Source: Caulobacter sp.
Lineage (GTDB): Bacteria > Pseudomonadota > Alphaproteobacteria > Caulobacterales > Caulobacteraceae
DNA length: 64,000 bases
NCBI GenBank assembly: GCA_017745235.1
Contig: JAGHZU010000003.1
Span: 1-64,000, forward strand
Reading direction: 5' to 3'
Positions 38,701 to 47,428 of this stretch are shown here, in pieces (position 1 is the stretch's first letter; the number at the start of each line of letters is the position of its first letter). The translations under genes and the position numbers were made by a program. A model generated the notes under the pieces. The model ran no database searches. It saw only the letters and a program-made list of their open reading frames with translations, and was not told where the DNA came from.

Positions 38701-39591
38701 TCAGGCGGCGTAGTCCATCGCGCCCAGATCCGCCAGCAGACCCGGCCCTGTTGGACTCCACCCGAGGCGGGACCGCGTCCAGGCGCTGGAGGCGGGAAGG
38801 TCCATGGCCGCGAACATGGCCAGCCAGCCGAAATGCTCGGCCGCTTCCTGCGGCGACAGGCTGGTCACCGGCACGCCGAGACCCGCGCCGACCGCCGCCG
38901 CGATGTCGCGGACCGCCACGCCCTCTTCGGCCACGGCGTTGAACCGCTCTCCAGGACGGCCCTGTTCGGCCGCCAGGCGGTAGAGCCGGGCGACGTCATC
39001 GACATGGGCGGCCGACCAGCGGTTCAGCCCTTCCCCCACATAGGCGACGCGGCCCTTCTGGCGACACACGTCGATGTAAGGCGACACTAGGCCCTGCCTG
39101 CGAACGTCATGGACTTGAGGCAACCGAACCACCTGCACGTTGACCCCGGCGTTCGAAAGGGCCTGGCCCGCCGCTTCCGACGCCACTCGTGGATTGCCGT
39201 GCTCGAGATTGACCACGTGCTCCCTGGCGAGTTCGCCCGGCTCGGCCAGTCCTAGCCCGACACCCGAGGTGATGATCAGGGGACGAAGAGATCCGGCCAG
39301 CGCCTCTCCCATCGCGGTGATGACCCGAGCGTCCTTCTGGCAGTTCGCCACGAAGTTCGAGAAGTCGTGGTCGAAGGCCGTATGGATCACGGCGTCGGCT
39401 TTCGCCGCGCCGGCGCGCAGCGTGTCCGGAGCTTCCAGGTCGCCCAGGTGCGGCTCGGCTCCGGCCTTCGCCAGGACCTGGGCGCCGCTGTCCGAACGGG
39501 TCAGGCCGAGCACTTGGTGCCCCCCCGCCAAGAGCTCGGCGACGATCCTGGAGCCGATGAAGCCGGTCGCCCCAGTCAGAAAGATGCGCAT
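38701..39591 (-). CDS. NAD(P)-dependent epimerase/SDR-type oxidoreductase (atypical/extended SDR)
   Basis: MRIFLTGATGFIGSRIVAELLAGGHQVLGLTRS Rossmann motif. Confidence 0.9.
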   Translation of the reverse strand: MRIFLTGATGFIGSRIVAELLAGGHQVLGLTRSDSGAQVLAKAGAEPHLGDLEAPDTLRAGAAKADAVIHTAFDHDFSNFVANCQKDARVITAMGEALAGSLRPLIITSGVGLGLAEPGELAREHVVNLEHGNPRVASEAAGQALSNAGVNVQVVRLPQVHDVRRQGLVSPYIDVCRQKGRVAYVGEGLNRWSAAHVDDVARLYRLAAEQGRPGERFNAVAEEGVAVRDIAAAVGAGLGVPVTSLSPQEAAEHFGWLAMFAAMDLPASSAWTRSRLGWSPTGPGLLADLGAMDYAA

Positions 39592-39642
39592 GGCAAGTTC
39601 TCCAAATGGAATGCCTGCCCTGTAAACCGCTCCTATATGGTG

Positions 39643-39670
39643 TTATAGTAGTGACCTTATCCTATTATAA
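39643..39670. promoter_or_regulatory. AT-rich imperfect inverted repeat in the SDR/XRE divergent promoter
   Basis: TTATAGTA-N12-TATTATAA (7/8 complementary) within a conspicuously AT-rich intergenic patch. Confidence 0.4.
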
Positions 39671-39690
39671 TCAGTAACAGGCTTCCGCCC

Positions 39691-40536
39691 TTGCACGATA
39701 TCGCCTCGCTGGGCGCCTTCCTGAGGGATCGGCGCAAGCGGCTGGATCCGGCCGCCCTCGGCTTTCCAGCCACCCGTCGCCGCACTCCGGGGCTGCGCCG
39801 CGAGGAGGTGGCCCAGCGCGCCAACATCAGCCCGGGTTGGTACACATGGCTTGAACAGGGTCGAGGCGGCGCGCCGTCGGCCGACGTGCTCAACCGCATC
39901 GCCGCGGGATTGATGCTGACCGAACCCGAGCGGGAGCACCTGTTCATGCTTGGCCTGGGCCGCCCGCCAGAGGTCCGCTACCAGGCTGTCGACGGCGTTT
40001 CCCCCCGCCTGCAGCGCGTGCTCGACGCCTTCGAGGTCAGTCCAGCGATCATCAAGACAGCGACCTGGGACGTCGTGGCGTGGAACCGGCCTGCGGCCGC
40101 GATCCTGACCGATTACGGCGCCATGCCGGCCAAGGATCGCAATATCCTGCGCATGATGTTCAGCGACGCGCGCGCCAAGAACGCCCAGGAGGACTGGTTG
40201 ACCGTCGCCCGATACGTAGTGGGCGCTGTACGCGCCGACTCCGTACGCGCCGGCGCATCGGAGGAGATCGCGCGGCTGGTGGACGAACTTTCGGCGACCA
40301 GTCCCGAGTTCGAGGCCCTATGGCGAGACAACGACGTCAGCTCTCACGCCGACGGGGTCAAGCGGTTGCGGCATCCGCACCTCGGTCTCCTCCAGCTGGA
40401 GTTCTCGGCCTTCGCCGTGGACGGTCGCCCCGAGCTGGCGATGATGGTCTACAATCCGGCTTCGACCGCCGACGCTGACCTCATCCGCGCCTATCTCGCC
40501 CGCCGATCCGACGCCAGGACCCGAGCGGGGGCATGA
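39691..40536 (+). CDS. XRE-family regulator with MmyB-like ligand-binding domain
   Basis: LGAFLRDRRKRLDPAALGFPATRRRTPGLRREEVAQRANISPGWYTWLEQGRG typical MmyB-type HTH; TTG start. Confidence 0.9.
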   Translation: MHDIASLGAFLRDRRKRLDPAALGFPATRRRTPGLRREEVAQRANISPGWYTWLEQGRGGAPSADVLNRIAAGLMLTEPEREHLFMLGLGRPPEVRYQAVDGVSPRLQRVLDAFEVSPAIIKTATWDVVAWNRPAAAILTDYGAMPAKDRNILRMMFSDARAKNAQEDWLTVARYVVGAVRADSVRAGASEEIARLVDELSATSPEFEALWRDNDVSSHADGVKRLRHPHLGLLQLEFSAFAVDGRPELAMMVYNPASTADADLIRAYLARRSDARTRAGA

Positions 40537-40555
40537 CGCGCCGCCGTGCCGGAAC

Positions 40556-41251
40556 CTACGAACCTTGGTCGGAGGCTTCCGTCAAAGCCGCTCGGTTCAG
40601 AAGCGTCATTTGCGATCCATGAATGTCGATCAATTGGTCACGCCGCATCTGTTGCAGGGTTCGGTTGACGTGCACGAGGCTCAACCCCAACGTATCGGCC
40701 AGGATTTCCTGCTTGACCGGCAGGTGAAACACTTCCCCGCGCGTTTCGCCGATTTCCGCCAACCGCCCGTGCAGTTCGAGCAGCAGGTGAGCCATTCTCT
40801 CGTAAGCGGTCTGCCGGCCCAGCCGCACCACCTGATCGATCATTCGGCTCAATTGGGCCGCGGCTGCGCCAGCGAAGACCCGCCCAAGTCGTTCGACGCC
40901 GACCGTGAAGCCAGGTTTGGCGTAACGCACCTTCAGGGGCGTCAAGGCCATGGCCACGAGGGAGCGCTGGGAACCCGTCAGGAGGTCAAAGCCTACGCCA
41001 TCGCCGGGCAAGAAGAACGCCACGATCTGCCGGCGTCCGTCACGCAGGGTATGGGCCAGGCAAGCCCACCCCGAAAGCAGGAACATCGGCGGCGCGCCGA
41101 CAAGCCCCAAATCCCTGCCCGGCCGATAGCTTTCGATCCTCCCTAGCCGCGCCTCGAGCAAGGCCAGGTCCTCGTCCAGAAGAGACCCGAAACGCCGCAA
41201 TCGGCGCACGTACGCACTATCGATCGCGCGCCCTTCGAGGGCGGCTAGCAT
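40556..41251 (-). CDS. Crp/Fnr-family transcriptional regulator
   Basis: cNMP-like beta-barrel (FFLPGDGVGFDLL) and HTH LPVKQEILADTLGLSLVHVNRTLQQMRRDQLI. Confidence 0.9.
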   Translation of the reverse strand: MLAALEGRAIDSAYVRRLRRFGSLLDEDLALLEARLGRIESYRPGRDLGLVGAPPMFLLSGWACLAHTLRDGRRQIVAFFLPGDGVGFDLLTGSQRSLVAMALTPLKVRYAKPGFTVGVERLGRVFAGAAAAQLSRMIDQVVRLGRQTAYERMAHLLLELHGRLAEIGETRGEVFHLPVKQEILADTLGLSLVHVNRTLQQMRRDQLIDIHGSQMTLLNRAALTEASDQGS

Positions 41252-41449
41252 GACGCTCGAGGCCCGATGGACCAGGACCGCACGGCGGATTGTCTCATGG
41301 TCTGCTCCGTCCCACGCCGCGCCGCACCTGATCTTGATGTATGGCGGCCAACGCGGCGTGGGAGCGAAACGTCTTCCAAGAAAGGTCGTTCGGCTTGAGC
41401 GTGGAAAATCCCCGCATCGATGCGCGAGGCTCCTCGGTTCGAGCTGGGC

Positions 41450-43540
41450 CTACGAAGATGTCTCCTCGACAGGCCGCAACTGCGCCAGTTCGCCATGGCG
41501 CGCGCGAAGTCGCATGGCGCTCCCGCGCGCCCATAGCCGGTCCACCTCGATGGCCGTCCACCCCTCGGGAAGACAGACCGGCCGATCCGGCCAGCAAGCG
41601 CAATCGCCTTCCTTGATCCTCAGCCCTGTGAAGCCAAACAGCAGGCTGGAGATGAACCCGGCGATGTTGGCGAAGAAGGGGCCGGCCGGCACGTCCTCCG
41701 GAGACTTGTCGGCGCGATATTCGAGCGTCTGGTCGAAGCGACCAACGACGAAGCGTCCGTATCCTTCCTCCAGCAGCTTCAGCGCCAGGTCGCGATCCCC
41801 CTTCATGGCGGCCCAGGCTCCGTACAGCGCCGACAGCATGGGAGAGCCGACATAGCCGGGCCATTGCTCCAGATAAAAGGCCAGGGTCTTGCTCGCCGTC
41901 GCCGGTTCGGCGCGATACCCGTAGGGAAAGAGACCCATCAGCGGCGACGGCGTGGCTCCCTTCTCTTCGGTCCGGCGATAGCCGTCGTGGGCGGCGATGG
42001 CGCCGTCTGCGCGCATCGGCGGCTTTAGCCCCTCGGCCAGACGTGACCAGACGGCGGGAACCGGCTCGCCAAGGACGCCGGCCGTTGCGATTGCGTGATC
42101 CAGCACCACCGTGGCGGCCATGATGGTCAGGGCGTCATTGTCGACGGGCTCCCTGCGTTCGGCGGGACCGCCGTGCCGCACGAAGGCGTAACCATCTTCG
42201 CCCGAAGTCACCCGGCCTGCGATCCAGTCGGACACCCCCGCCAACACCGGCCAAGCCTGGTCGCGACGAAAACGCGCGTCGCCGGTGGCGGCCGTGTACT
42301 GGGCGAAGGCTCTGGCCACATGCAGGCTGACGTGATCTTCGCGCCACGCGCCGCTGGCGCCGCCCGGCGTCGCCTCTTCATAGCTCAGCGGACTGGCCTC
42401 CCACGGGAATTGCAACCCATTGCGCCCTAGAAGCTTGGCGTTGTTGCGGGCGGCGACCAGGCCCCTGCTGCGAAAATCCAGCAACGACCGCGCGGCCTGG
42501 GGCTGAAGCAGGGACAAAGGTTCGATCGCGAAGGCGTCGATGTCCCACATCACATGGCCGAAGTAGTAGTGATAGTCGTGCCAGCTGGCCAAGCCGAAGA
42601 TCGAGGTCGAACACGGCGAAGCCGAATGGACCGAGGCGTTCAGATAATAGAAGGCCGCATCCGCCAGGGCCTGCCATCGACGCTCGGCGCCGATCAGGCG
42701 AATCCGGCCCAACCACAGGTCGGTCCAGCATCGGCGGTTTTCCTCGCGCAACGCATCGAACCCCACGTCCTGCGCGCGGGCCAGCAGGCGGACAGCCTGA
42801 TAGTCGGGTTGGGCGTGCAGCGCGCTGGGAACCAGGCTGACGATCTGGCGCAACCGCACAGGCCGCCCGGCGCGCAGATCCAGGCCATAGGTCGTCAGGA
42901 TCGGAGCCAATTCGTGACCACGCGTCTGCCCCCGCTCCGCCCGGACGGAAACCTCCGACGCGAACGCAGCGCCACAGCGACTGACGCCGCCCGCGCCCTC
43001 CCAGGCCAGAACGCCGTCGCCCACCGTTTTGGCCTCGCCCGGCGTGTCTTGCCGTATGGCCGCCAGCCGCCCGCCTAATCCCTTGACGTCGACGAAACTG
43101 CGCCAATCCAGTCGGCAGGCCACGTCCGAGGTGACGATGAGTTCCTGGGCCACGATGGTCGGGTGCGAGCGGCTACAGAACGCCATCGCTTCCACGGTCA
43201 GGCGCCTTCCCCCGAGGTCCAAGGCGATGCGGGTGGTCAGTTCGCCTGTCGCGAAGTCTTGGACCTGTTCGAGAGGCTCGACAGCCTGAGGCGCGTCGCT
43301 GGACCAGACGCCGTCGACGGCCAGGTCCACGCCGAAGGGAAACGGCGCCTGGGCGATGGCTTCCACGCCCCGCTCAGGATGAACCCCGACGAAGCCGCTG
43401 ATCACCGCCATGCCGCTCTGGATCACGGTCTCACGCAGACGAAGACCGATAAGACCGTTCGACAGATAGGCGGGCAGCTCCGCGCCCCGCGCCCCCTTTG
43501 CGGGCGGAGGGCTGATCGGGCGAGTTTCGCTGTCTTTCAT
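41450..43540 (-). CDS. glycoside hydrolase family 65 protein
   Basis: LSNGLIGLRL N-domain, WHDYHYYFGHVMWDIDAFAIEPLSLLQPQAARSLLDFR, QFPWEASPLSYEEATPGGASGAWREDHVSLHVARAF (catalytic Glu region). Confidence 0.9.
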   Translation of the reverse strand: MKDSETRPISPPPAKGARGAELPAYLSNGLIGLRLRETVIQSGMAVISGFVGVHPERGVEAIAQAPFPFGVDLAVDGVWSSDAPQAVEPLEQVQDFATGELTTRIALDLGGRRLTVEAMAFCSRSHPTIVAQELIVTSDVACRLDWRSFVDVKGLGGRLAAIRQDTPGEAKTVGDGVLAWEGAGGVSRCGAAFASEVSVRAERGQTRGHELAPILTTYGLDLRAGRPVRLRQIVSLVPSALHAQPDYQAVRLLARAQDVGFDALREENRRCWTDLWLGRIRLIGAERRWQALADAAFYYLNASVHSASPCSTSIFGLASWHDYHYYFGHVMWDIDAFAIEPLSLLQPQAARSLLDFRSRGLVAARNNAKLLGRNGLQFPWEASPLSYEEATPGGASGAWREDHVSLHVARAFAQYTAATGDARFRRDQAWPVLAGVSDWIAGRVTSGEDGYAFVRHGGPAERREPVDNDALTIMAATVVLDHAIATAGVLGEPVPAVWSRLAEGLKPPMRADGAIAAHDGYRRTEEKGATPSPLMGLFPYGYRAEPATASKTLAFYLEQWPGYVGSPMLSALYGAWAAMKGDRDLALKLLEEGYGRFVVGRFDQTLEYRADKSPEDVPAGPFFANIAGFISSLLFGFTGLRIKEGDCACWPDRPVCLPEGWTAIEVDRLWARGSAMRLRARHGELAQLRPVEETSS

Positions 43541-43656
43541 CCTCGCGCAACGGCCGGGAAAGCCGTCCGATCCGCCCGACCTTGAATGATATGAACTGCA
43601 GCATCATCGCCGCGCTGGCCAGGATCAGCCTGGGCGATCGCCTCGTCGGTATCCAT
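43537..43656 (-). CDS. putative 39-aa small ORF translationally coupled to GH65
   Basis: MDTDEAIAQADPGQRGDDAAVHIIQGRADRTAFPAVARG, GGGAG SD 8 nt upstream, TGA overlaps GH65 ATG as ATGA; not in the ORF track. Confidence 0.35.
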   Translation of the reverse strand: MDTDEAIAQADPGQRGDDAAVHIIQGRADRTAFPAVARG

Positions 43657-43683
43657 CGTGAGAACTCCCGTGCCAGAGAAGAA

Positions 43684-43719
43684 GGCGCGCCCGCGCAGAG
43701 GGTTTCGCGCGGGCGCGCC
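43684..43719 (-). terminator. intrinsic terminator downstream of the small KGG-like gene
   Basis: GGCGCGCCCGCGC-N10-GCGCGGGCGCGCC perfect 13-bp stem; minus strand continues TTCTTCTCT. Confidence 0.7.
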
Positions 43720-43740
43720 ATCTGGAACTAGGCGCCGGGC

Positions 43741-43908
43741 CTAGCGGCGATCCTCCCAGCCCCGGCGAGCGGCTTCGGCATGCCCTTCGCGGTCTCCGAG
43801 CCAACCGCCCTGGCCGCGCCCACGGCCGCGTCCGCCACGATCGTCGTCGTCCTGGGACGTGGCGTTGGTCGACGCTGTTGCAGCGTCGGTCTCTTCCTGT
43901 CTGGCCAT
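43741..43908 (-). CDS. small KGG-like (stress-induced) hydrophilic protein, 55 aa
   Basis: MARQEETDAATASTNATSQDDDDRGGRGRGRGQGGWLGDREGHAEAARRGWEDRR; GW-GD-EGHAEAARRGW pattern; preceded by GGGGAAC; absent from the ORF track because <60 aa. Confidence 0.65.
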   Translation of the reverse strand: MARQEETDAATASTNATSQDDDDRGGRGRGRGQGGWLGDREGHAEAARRGWEDRR

Positions 43909-43974
43909 TGGGCGTTCCCCGCTTTGGGCTTGATCCCCGAGACGCCGTGAGCGGCGTGTCGGGTTGGCGGGGAT

Positions 43975-43997
43975 AACGGCGGCCGGGAGCCGCCGTT
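43975..43997. terminator. hairpin between the two small stress-type genes
   Basis: AACGGCGGC-CGGGA-GCCGCCGTT perfect 9-bp stem. Confidence 0.45.
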
Positions 43998-44060
43998 TCA
44001 GTCCATATCAAATGTAATAGATTGAAAACTCTGCAGTAATTTCGAAACTTCAATCCAAGA

Positions 44061-44279
44061 TCAGCCCCGCTTGCCTTCCGCCGGGTCGCCCTTCCCGCCT
44101 TTGAACGTGGCGCCGACCTCGGCCGCGTCAGGACCATCAGGCCCCGCCTGGGTTCGGGATTTCTCACTCGTCTTGCGGATCTTTCGCTCGCCGCCCAGCG
44201 CGGTGAACTCGCCCGGCGGCTCGGCTTCGTTCTCCGTGCGGCCGACGCTGTTGCCGGAGCTTTTGGGGGTCTGGGTCAT
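44061..44279 (-). CDS. small hydrophilic hypothetical protein, 72 aa
   Basis: MTQTPKSSGNSVGRTENEAEPPGEFTALGGERKIRKTSEKSRTQAGPDGPDAAEVGATFKGGKGDPAEGKRG; AGGAGACCGTCATG start context. Confidence 0.6.
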   Translation of the reverse strand: MTQTPKSSGNSVGRTENEAEPPGEFTALGGERKIRKTSEKSRTQAGPDGPDAAEVGATFKGGKGDPAEGKRG

Positions 44280-44450
44280 GACGGTCTCCTATCATCGCCC
44301 TGAGACAACGAAGGTCCGAACGAGGTGATCCGCCTTCCATCAAAAGGTGAAGCAGGACGCGATCTCATGAACACCGCATCCGGGGGACGGCCTTGTCCTG
44401 GTGATCGCCATCCATGAAGCGGGGCTGCGGCGCCGGATATCGTCAGCGCG

Positions 44451-45377
44451 TCATGAGCCGCCGTACGCCCAAGCCTCCCCCGTACCGAGCGCCCGCTCGA
44501 ACGCCTCGCGTCCACTACCGGCTAGCCACTCGCGAAAGGACAGCATGTCGGGATTGATCTTGCGAAGCGCGTCGAGATCCGCCCGGCCAGCCAGGCGCCC
44601 TGTGTCCAGTAATGCGGTCAACTTTGCGAGGAAGGGGTTGGCCGTCAGCACTTCGTCGGAAAATCGCTCGTAGGCGATCTGGCGTCCCGCGGCTTCGGTG
44701 AACAGGGCTTCCAGATCCCGCCCCGTGACGCTGTCACCAGCGATCTCGAGCGTCCGCCCACCAAATCGCGCCGGATCGGCGAAGATCGCGGCGACGATTC
44801 TACCGATGTCCTCCACAGCTACCAATTGCATCGACTGATCCGATTTGACGAAGAAGTTGAAGCGCCCCGCGTCGAGTCCGAAGCCGGGCATCGTCAGCAT
44901 CTCCATGAAGGTCGCCGGTCGGACGATGGTCGCGGTGATCGGCAGTGTGCGGATATGCGCCTCGATGCGGGCCTTGCTGTCGAAATGCCCCATTCCCGTA
45001 GGCTGGTCGCCGACGGCGCCGACCGAGGTGTAGACGAGATGCCCGACGCCGCTTTCGACCGCCAGATCGGCGATAGCCACGCCGAAACGTTCCTCTTCCT
45101 CGTCGCTCAAGCCGAGCACCGGTCCTTGGCCGGAGCTGGGTTGCACACTGAAGACCCCATGGACGCCCGCCATCGCCGCACGGATCGCATCGGCGTCGGC
45201 GAACTGGCCAGGCAGGAGCTCGACACCCATGCCAAGAAGGGCGACGGACTGCGCCGACGATGGGTTTCGAACCAGCGCCCGGACTGGCCAGTCGGCCTTT
45301 CGAAGCGCGGCGGCGACCGATCCGCCCTGCTGGCCGGTGGCGCCGAAGACCAGGATCGGCGGTTTGCTGTCAGACAT
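44451..45377 (-). CDS. NmrA-family NAD(P)-binding protein
   Basis: PPILVFGATGQQGGSVAAALRKADWPVRALVRNP; ATG at 45377. Confidence 0.92.
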   Translation of the reverse strand: MSDSKPPILVFGATGQQGGSVAAALRKADWPVRALVRNPSSAQSVALLGMGVELLPGQFADADAIRAAMAGVHGVFSVQPSSGQGPVLGLSDEEEERFGVAIADLAVESGVGHLVYTSVGAVGDQPTGMGHFDSKARIEAHIRTLPITATIVRPATFMEMLTMPGFGLDAGRFNFFVKSDQSMQLVAVEDIGRIVAAIFADPARFGGRTLEIAGDSVTGRDLEALFTEAAGRQIAYERFSDEVLTANPFLAKLTALLDTGRLAGRADLDALRKINPDMLSFREWLAGSGREAFERALGTGEAWAYGGS

Positions 45378-45476
45378 GAAACACCCTCGTGCTTGAACAA
45401 GGGCCACTCATTTATACCTCTGCGAGGCGACTGGAAGACGGCACATTTTCCAACCTCAGGCACAAGGCTGATACCT

Positions 45477-45902
45477 TTGGACCAACGGATCCATGGACGT
45501 CCCTATGAAGAGACCGAGAAGGGCCTTCGTTTCAGGCCTTGCGCGCCCCACGCCGTTCTCGCCCGGCTTGGCGACAAGTGGACCATCCTCGTCATGTCCC
45601 ATCTTGCGGCGGCGAACGGCCGGCCGGTGCGCTTTTCGACGCTCAAGAACGGCATCGAAGGGATCACCCAGCGGATGCTGACCCTCACACTCCGCAACCT
45701 GGAGCGCGACGGTCTTCTGGCGCGCCGCTACTTCGCCGAGACGCCGCCGCGCGTCGAATACGAACTGACCGAAATTGGCTCCAGCATGCTGCCCGCCCTC
45801 GAAGGGTTCACCTCCTGGATCCGGGACAACTGGCCTCGCATCGACGAGTGCCGGCGCGCATACGACGTGCGGGGCGGCGAGACGGCTGAAGCAGGCCGAT
45901 GA
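45477..45902 (+). CDS. HxlR-family transcriptional regulator
   Basis: LARLGDKWTILVMSHLAAANGRPVRFSTLKNGIEGITQRMLTLTLRNLERDGLLARRYFAETPPRVEYELTEIG; no ATG in frame, TTG at 45477 is the likely start. Confidence 0.88.
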   Translation: MDQRIHGRPYEETEKGLRFRPCAPHAVLARLGDKWTILVMSHLAAANGRPVRFSTLKNGIEGITQRMLTLTLRNLERDGLLARRYFAETPPRVEYELTEIGSSMLPALEGFTSWIRDNWPRIDECRRAYDVRGGETAEAGR

Positions 45903-45950
45903 TTGCGAGAGGCCGGACCATTCACGTTCCGGCCTCCCTCTCTTGCCGGC

Positions 45951-46664
45951 TCAGGCGCCGAAGGCGCCGTCGATGGTGTGCATCGCGCCGGTGACAAAGC
46001 CCGCTTCGGGTCCGGCCAGCCACGCGACCATTCCAGCAACCTCTTCCGGGCGGCCGTGGCGCTTGATCGCCATGAAGCCGTGCAGCAGATCCTTCATCGG
46101 GCCGTCGGCCGGGTTGGCGTCGGTGTCGATCGGCCCGGGCTGGACGACATTGATGGTGATCCCACGCGGCCCGAAATCTCGAGCCAGCCCACGAGCCAGA
46201 CCCTGGAGCGCCGATTTGCTGAGCGCATAGGACGCCATGCCCGGGACCGGCATGCGGTCGCCATTGACCGAGCCGATCACGATGATGCGGCCGCCCTCCG
46301 GCATCTGGCGCGCCGCCTCGACCGAGGCGTGATAAGGCGCGTGAATATTGATCCGGAAAAGCCGGTCGACGGCGTCCGGATCGAGCTCCAGAGCGTCGCC
46401 GAACACAGCGATGCCGGCGTTCACCACCAGCACGTCCAACGGCCCAGCGTCGCGGACGCGAGCGATGACGGCGTCACGGTCCGCACTATCGGTGAGCACC
46501 GCGGCGGCGCCGGTTTCGACCGCCAGCGCCTCGGCGGCCTGCGGCGAGCCGGCATAGGTAAAGGTCACGTCGGCGCCGTCGGCCACGAAGCGCCTGACGA
46601 TCGCGGCTCCGATGCCGCGGCTGCCACCCAGCACCAGAACGGATTTTCCTTTGAATACAGCCAT
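45951..46664 (-). CDS. bdcA: SDR-family cyclic-di-GMP-binding biofilm dispersal mediator-like protein
   Basis: KGKSVLVLGGSRGIGAAIVRRF...NIHAPYHASVEAARQMPEGGRIIVIGSVNGDRMPVPGMASYALSKSALQGLARGLARDFGPRGITINVVQPGPIDTDANP, near-verbatim resemblance to recalled E. coli BdcA. Confidence 0.88.
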   Translation of the reverse strand: MAVFKGKSVLVLGGSRGIGAAIVRRFVADGADVTFTYAGSPQAAEALAVETGAAAVLTDSADRDAVIARVRDAGPLDVLVVNAGIAVFGDALELDPDAVDRLFRINIHAPYHASVEAARQMPEGGRIIVIGSVNGDRMPVPGMASYALSKSALQGLARGLARDFGPRGITINVVQPGPIDTDANPADGPMKDLLHGFMAIKRHGRPEEVAGMVAWLAGPEAGFVTGAMHTIDGAFGA

Positions 46665-46739
46665 CACTAGCTCCTTGAGCATTTATTTAGTCATCGCTAC
46701 ATAAAATCCGCCCCGGCCGCGTCAAGGAATTTCATAGGT

Positions 46740-47324
46740 ATGATTACAAAAATATCCCGACCGCGTGGCCGCCCCCGCCGACTGGACGCCGAACAGGCCG
46801 TGGCGACCGCCCAGCGGCTGTTTCATTCGCGCGGATACGACGCGGTAAGCGTCTCTGACGTTACTCAGGAACTCAGCATCCATCCCCCGAGCCTCTATTC
46901 CGCCTTCGGCAACAAGGTTGGACTGTATGCTCGCGCCCTCGAGCGATACGGGACCCACGGCGCGATCCCTCTCTCGGAGATCCTCCGGGACGACCGGCCG
47001 GTCGCCGAAGCGCTGGCCGAGGTGCTGGAAGAAGCGGCCCGCCGCTATGCGGATCCGAACGCTGCGGGTTGCCTGGTCCTGGAAGGCGCCCGCTGCAACG
47101 ATCCGGAGGCGCGTGAGCTGGCGCGGGCCTACAACAGGGCCGCCGAGCAAGTGGTGCGCCACTACATTTCGACGCGCCACCCCGAGGCGGCGGACAGCAT
47201 CGCGGATTTCGTCAGCACCACCATGTCGGGCCTCTCCGCCAAGGCGCGCGACGGCTATGACGTCGAACGGCTGCTGGCGAGCGCGCGCCTCGCCGGCGCG
47301 ACCCTGCGGCAGGCTCTTCGCTGA
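46740..47324 (+). CDS. bdcR: TetR-family regulator (BdcR-like), divergent from bdcA
   Basis: RGRPRRLDAEQAVATAQRLFHSRGYDAVSVSDVTQELSIHPPSLYSAFGNKVGLYARALERY...ILRDDRPVAEALAEVLEEAARRY. Confidence 0.85.
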   Translation: MITKISRPRGRPRRLDAEQAVATAQRLFHSRGYDAVSVSDVTQELSIHPPSLYSAFGNKVGLYARALERYGTHGAIPLSEILRDDRPVAEALAEVLEEAARRYADPNAAGCLVLEGARCNDPEARELARAYNRAAEQVVRHYISTRHPEAADSIADFVSTTMSGLSAKARDGYDVERLLASARLAGATLRQALR

Positions 47325-47428
47325 AGGGTCGCGCGCGGGCCGGGAAGACTTACCCGCCCTGGCGGATCCGCTGGCGCGCCCGCCCATAGTCGATCGTGCG
47401 GATCAGGTCCGTCGCGGCCATCGGACCG

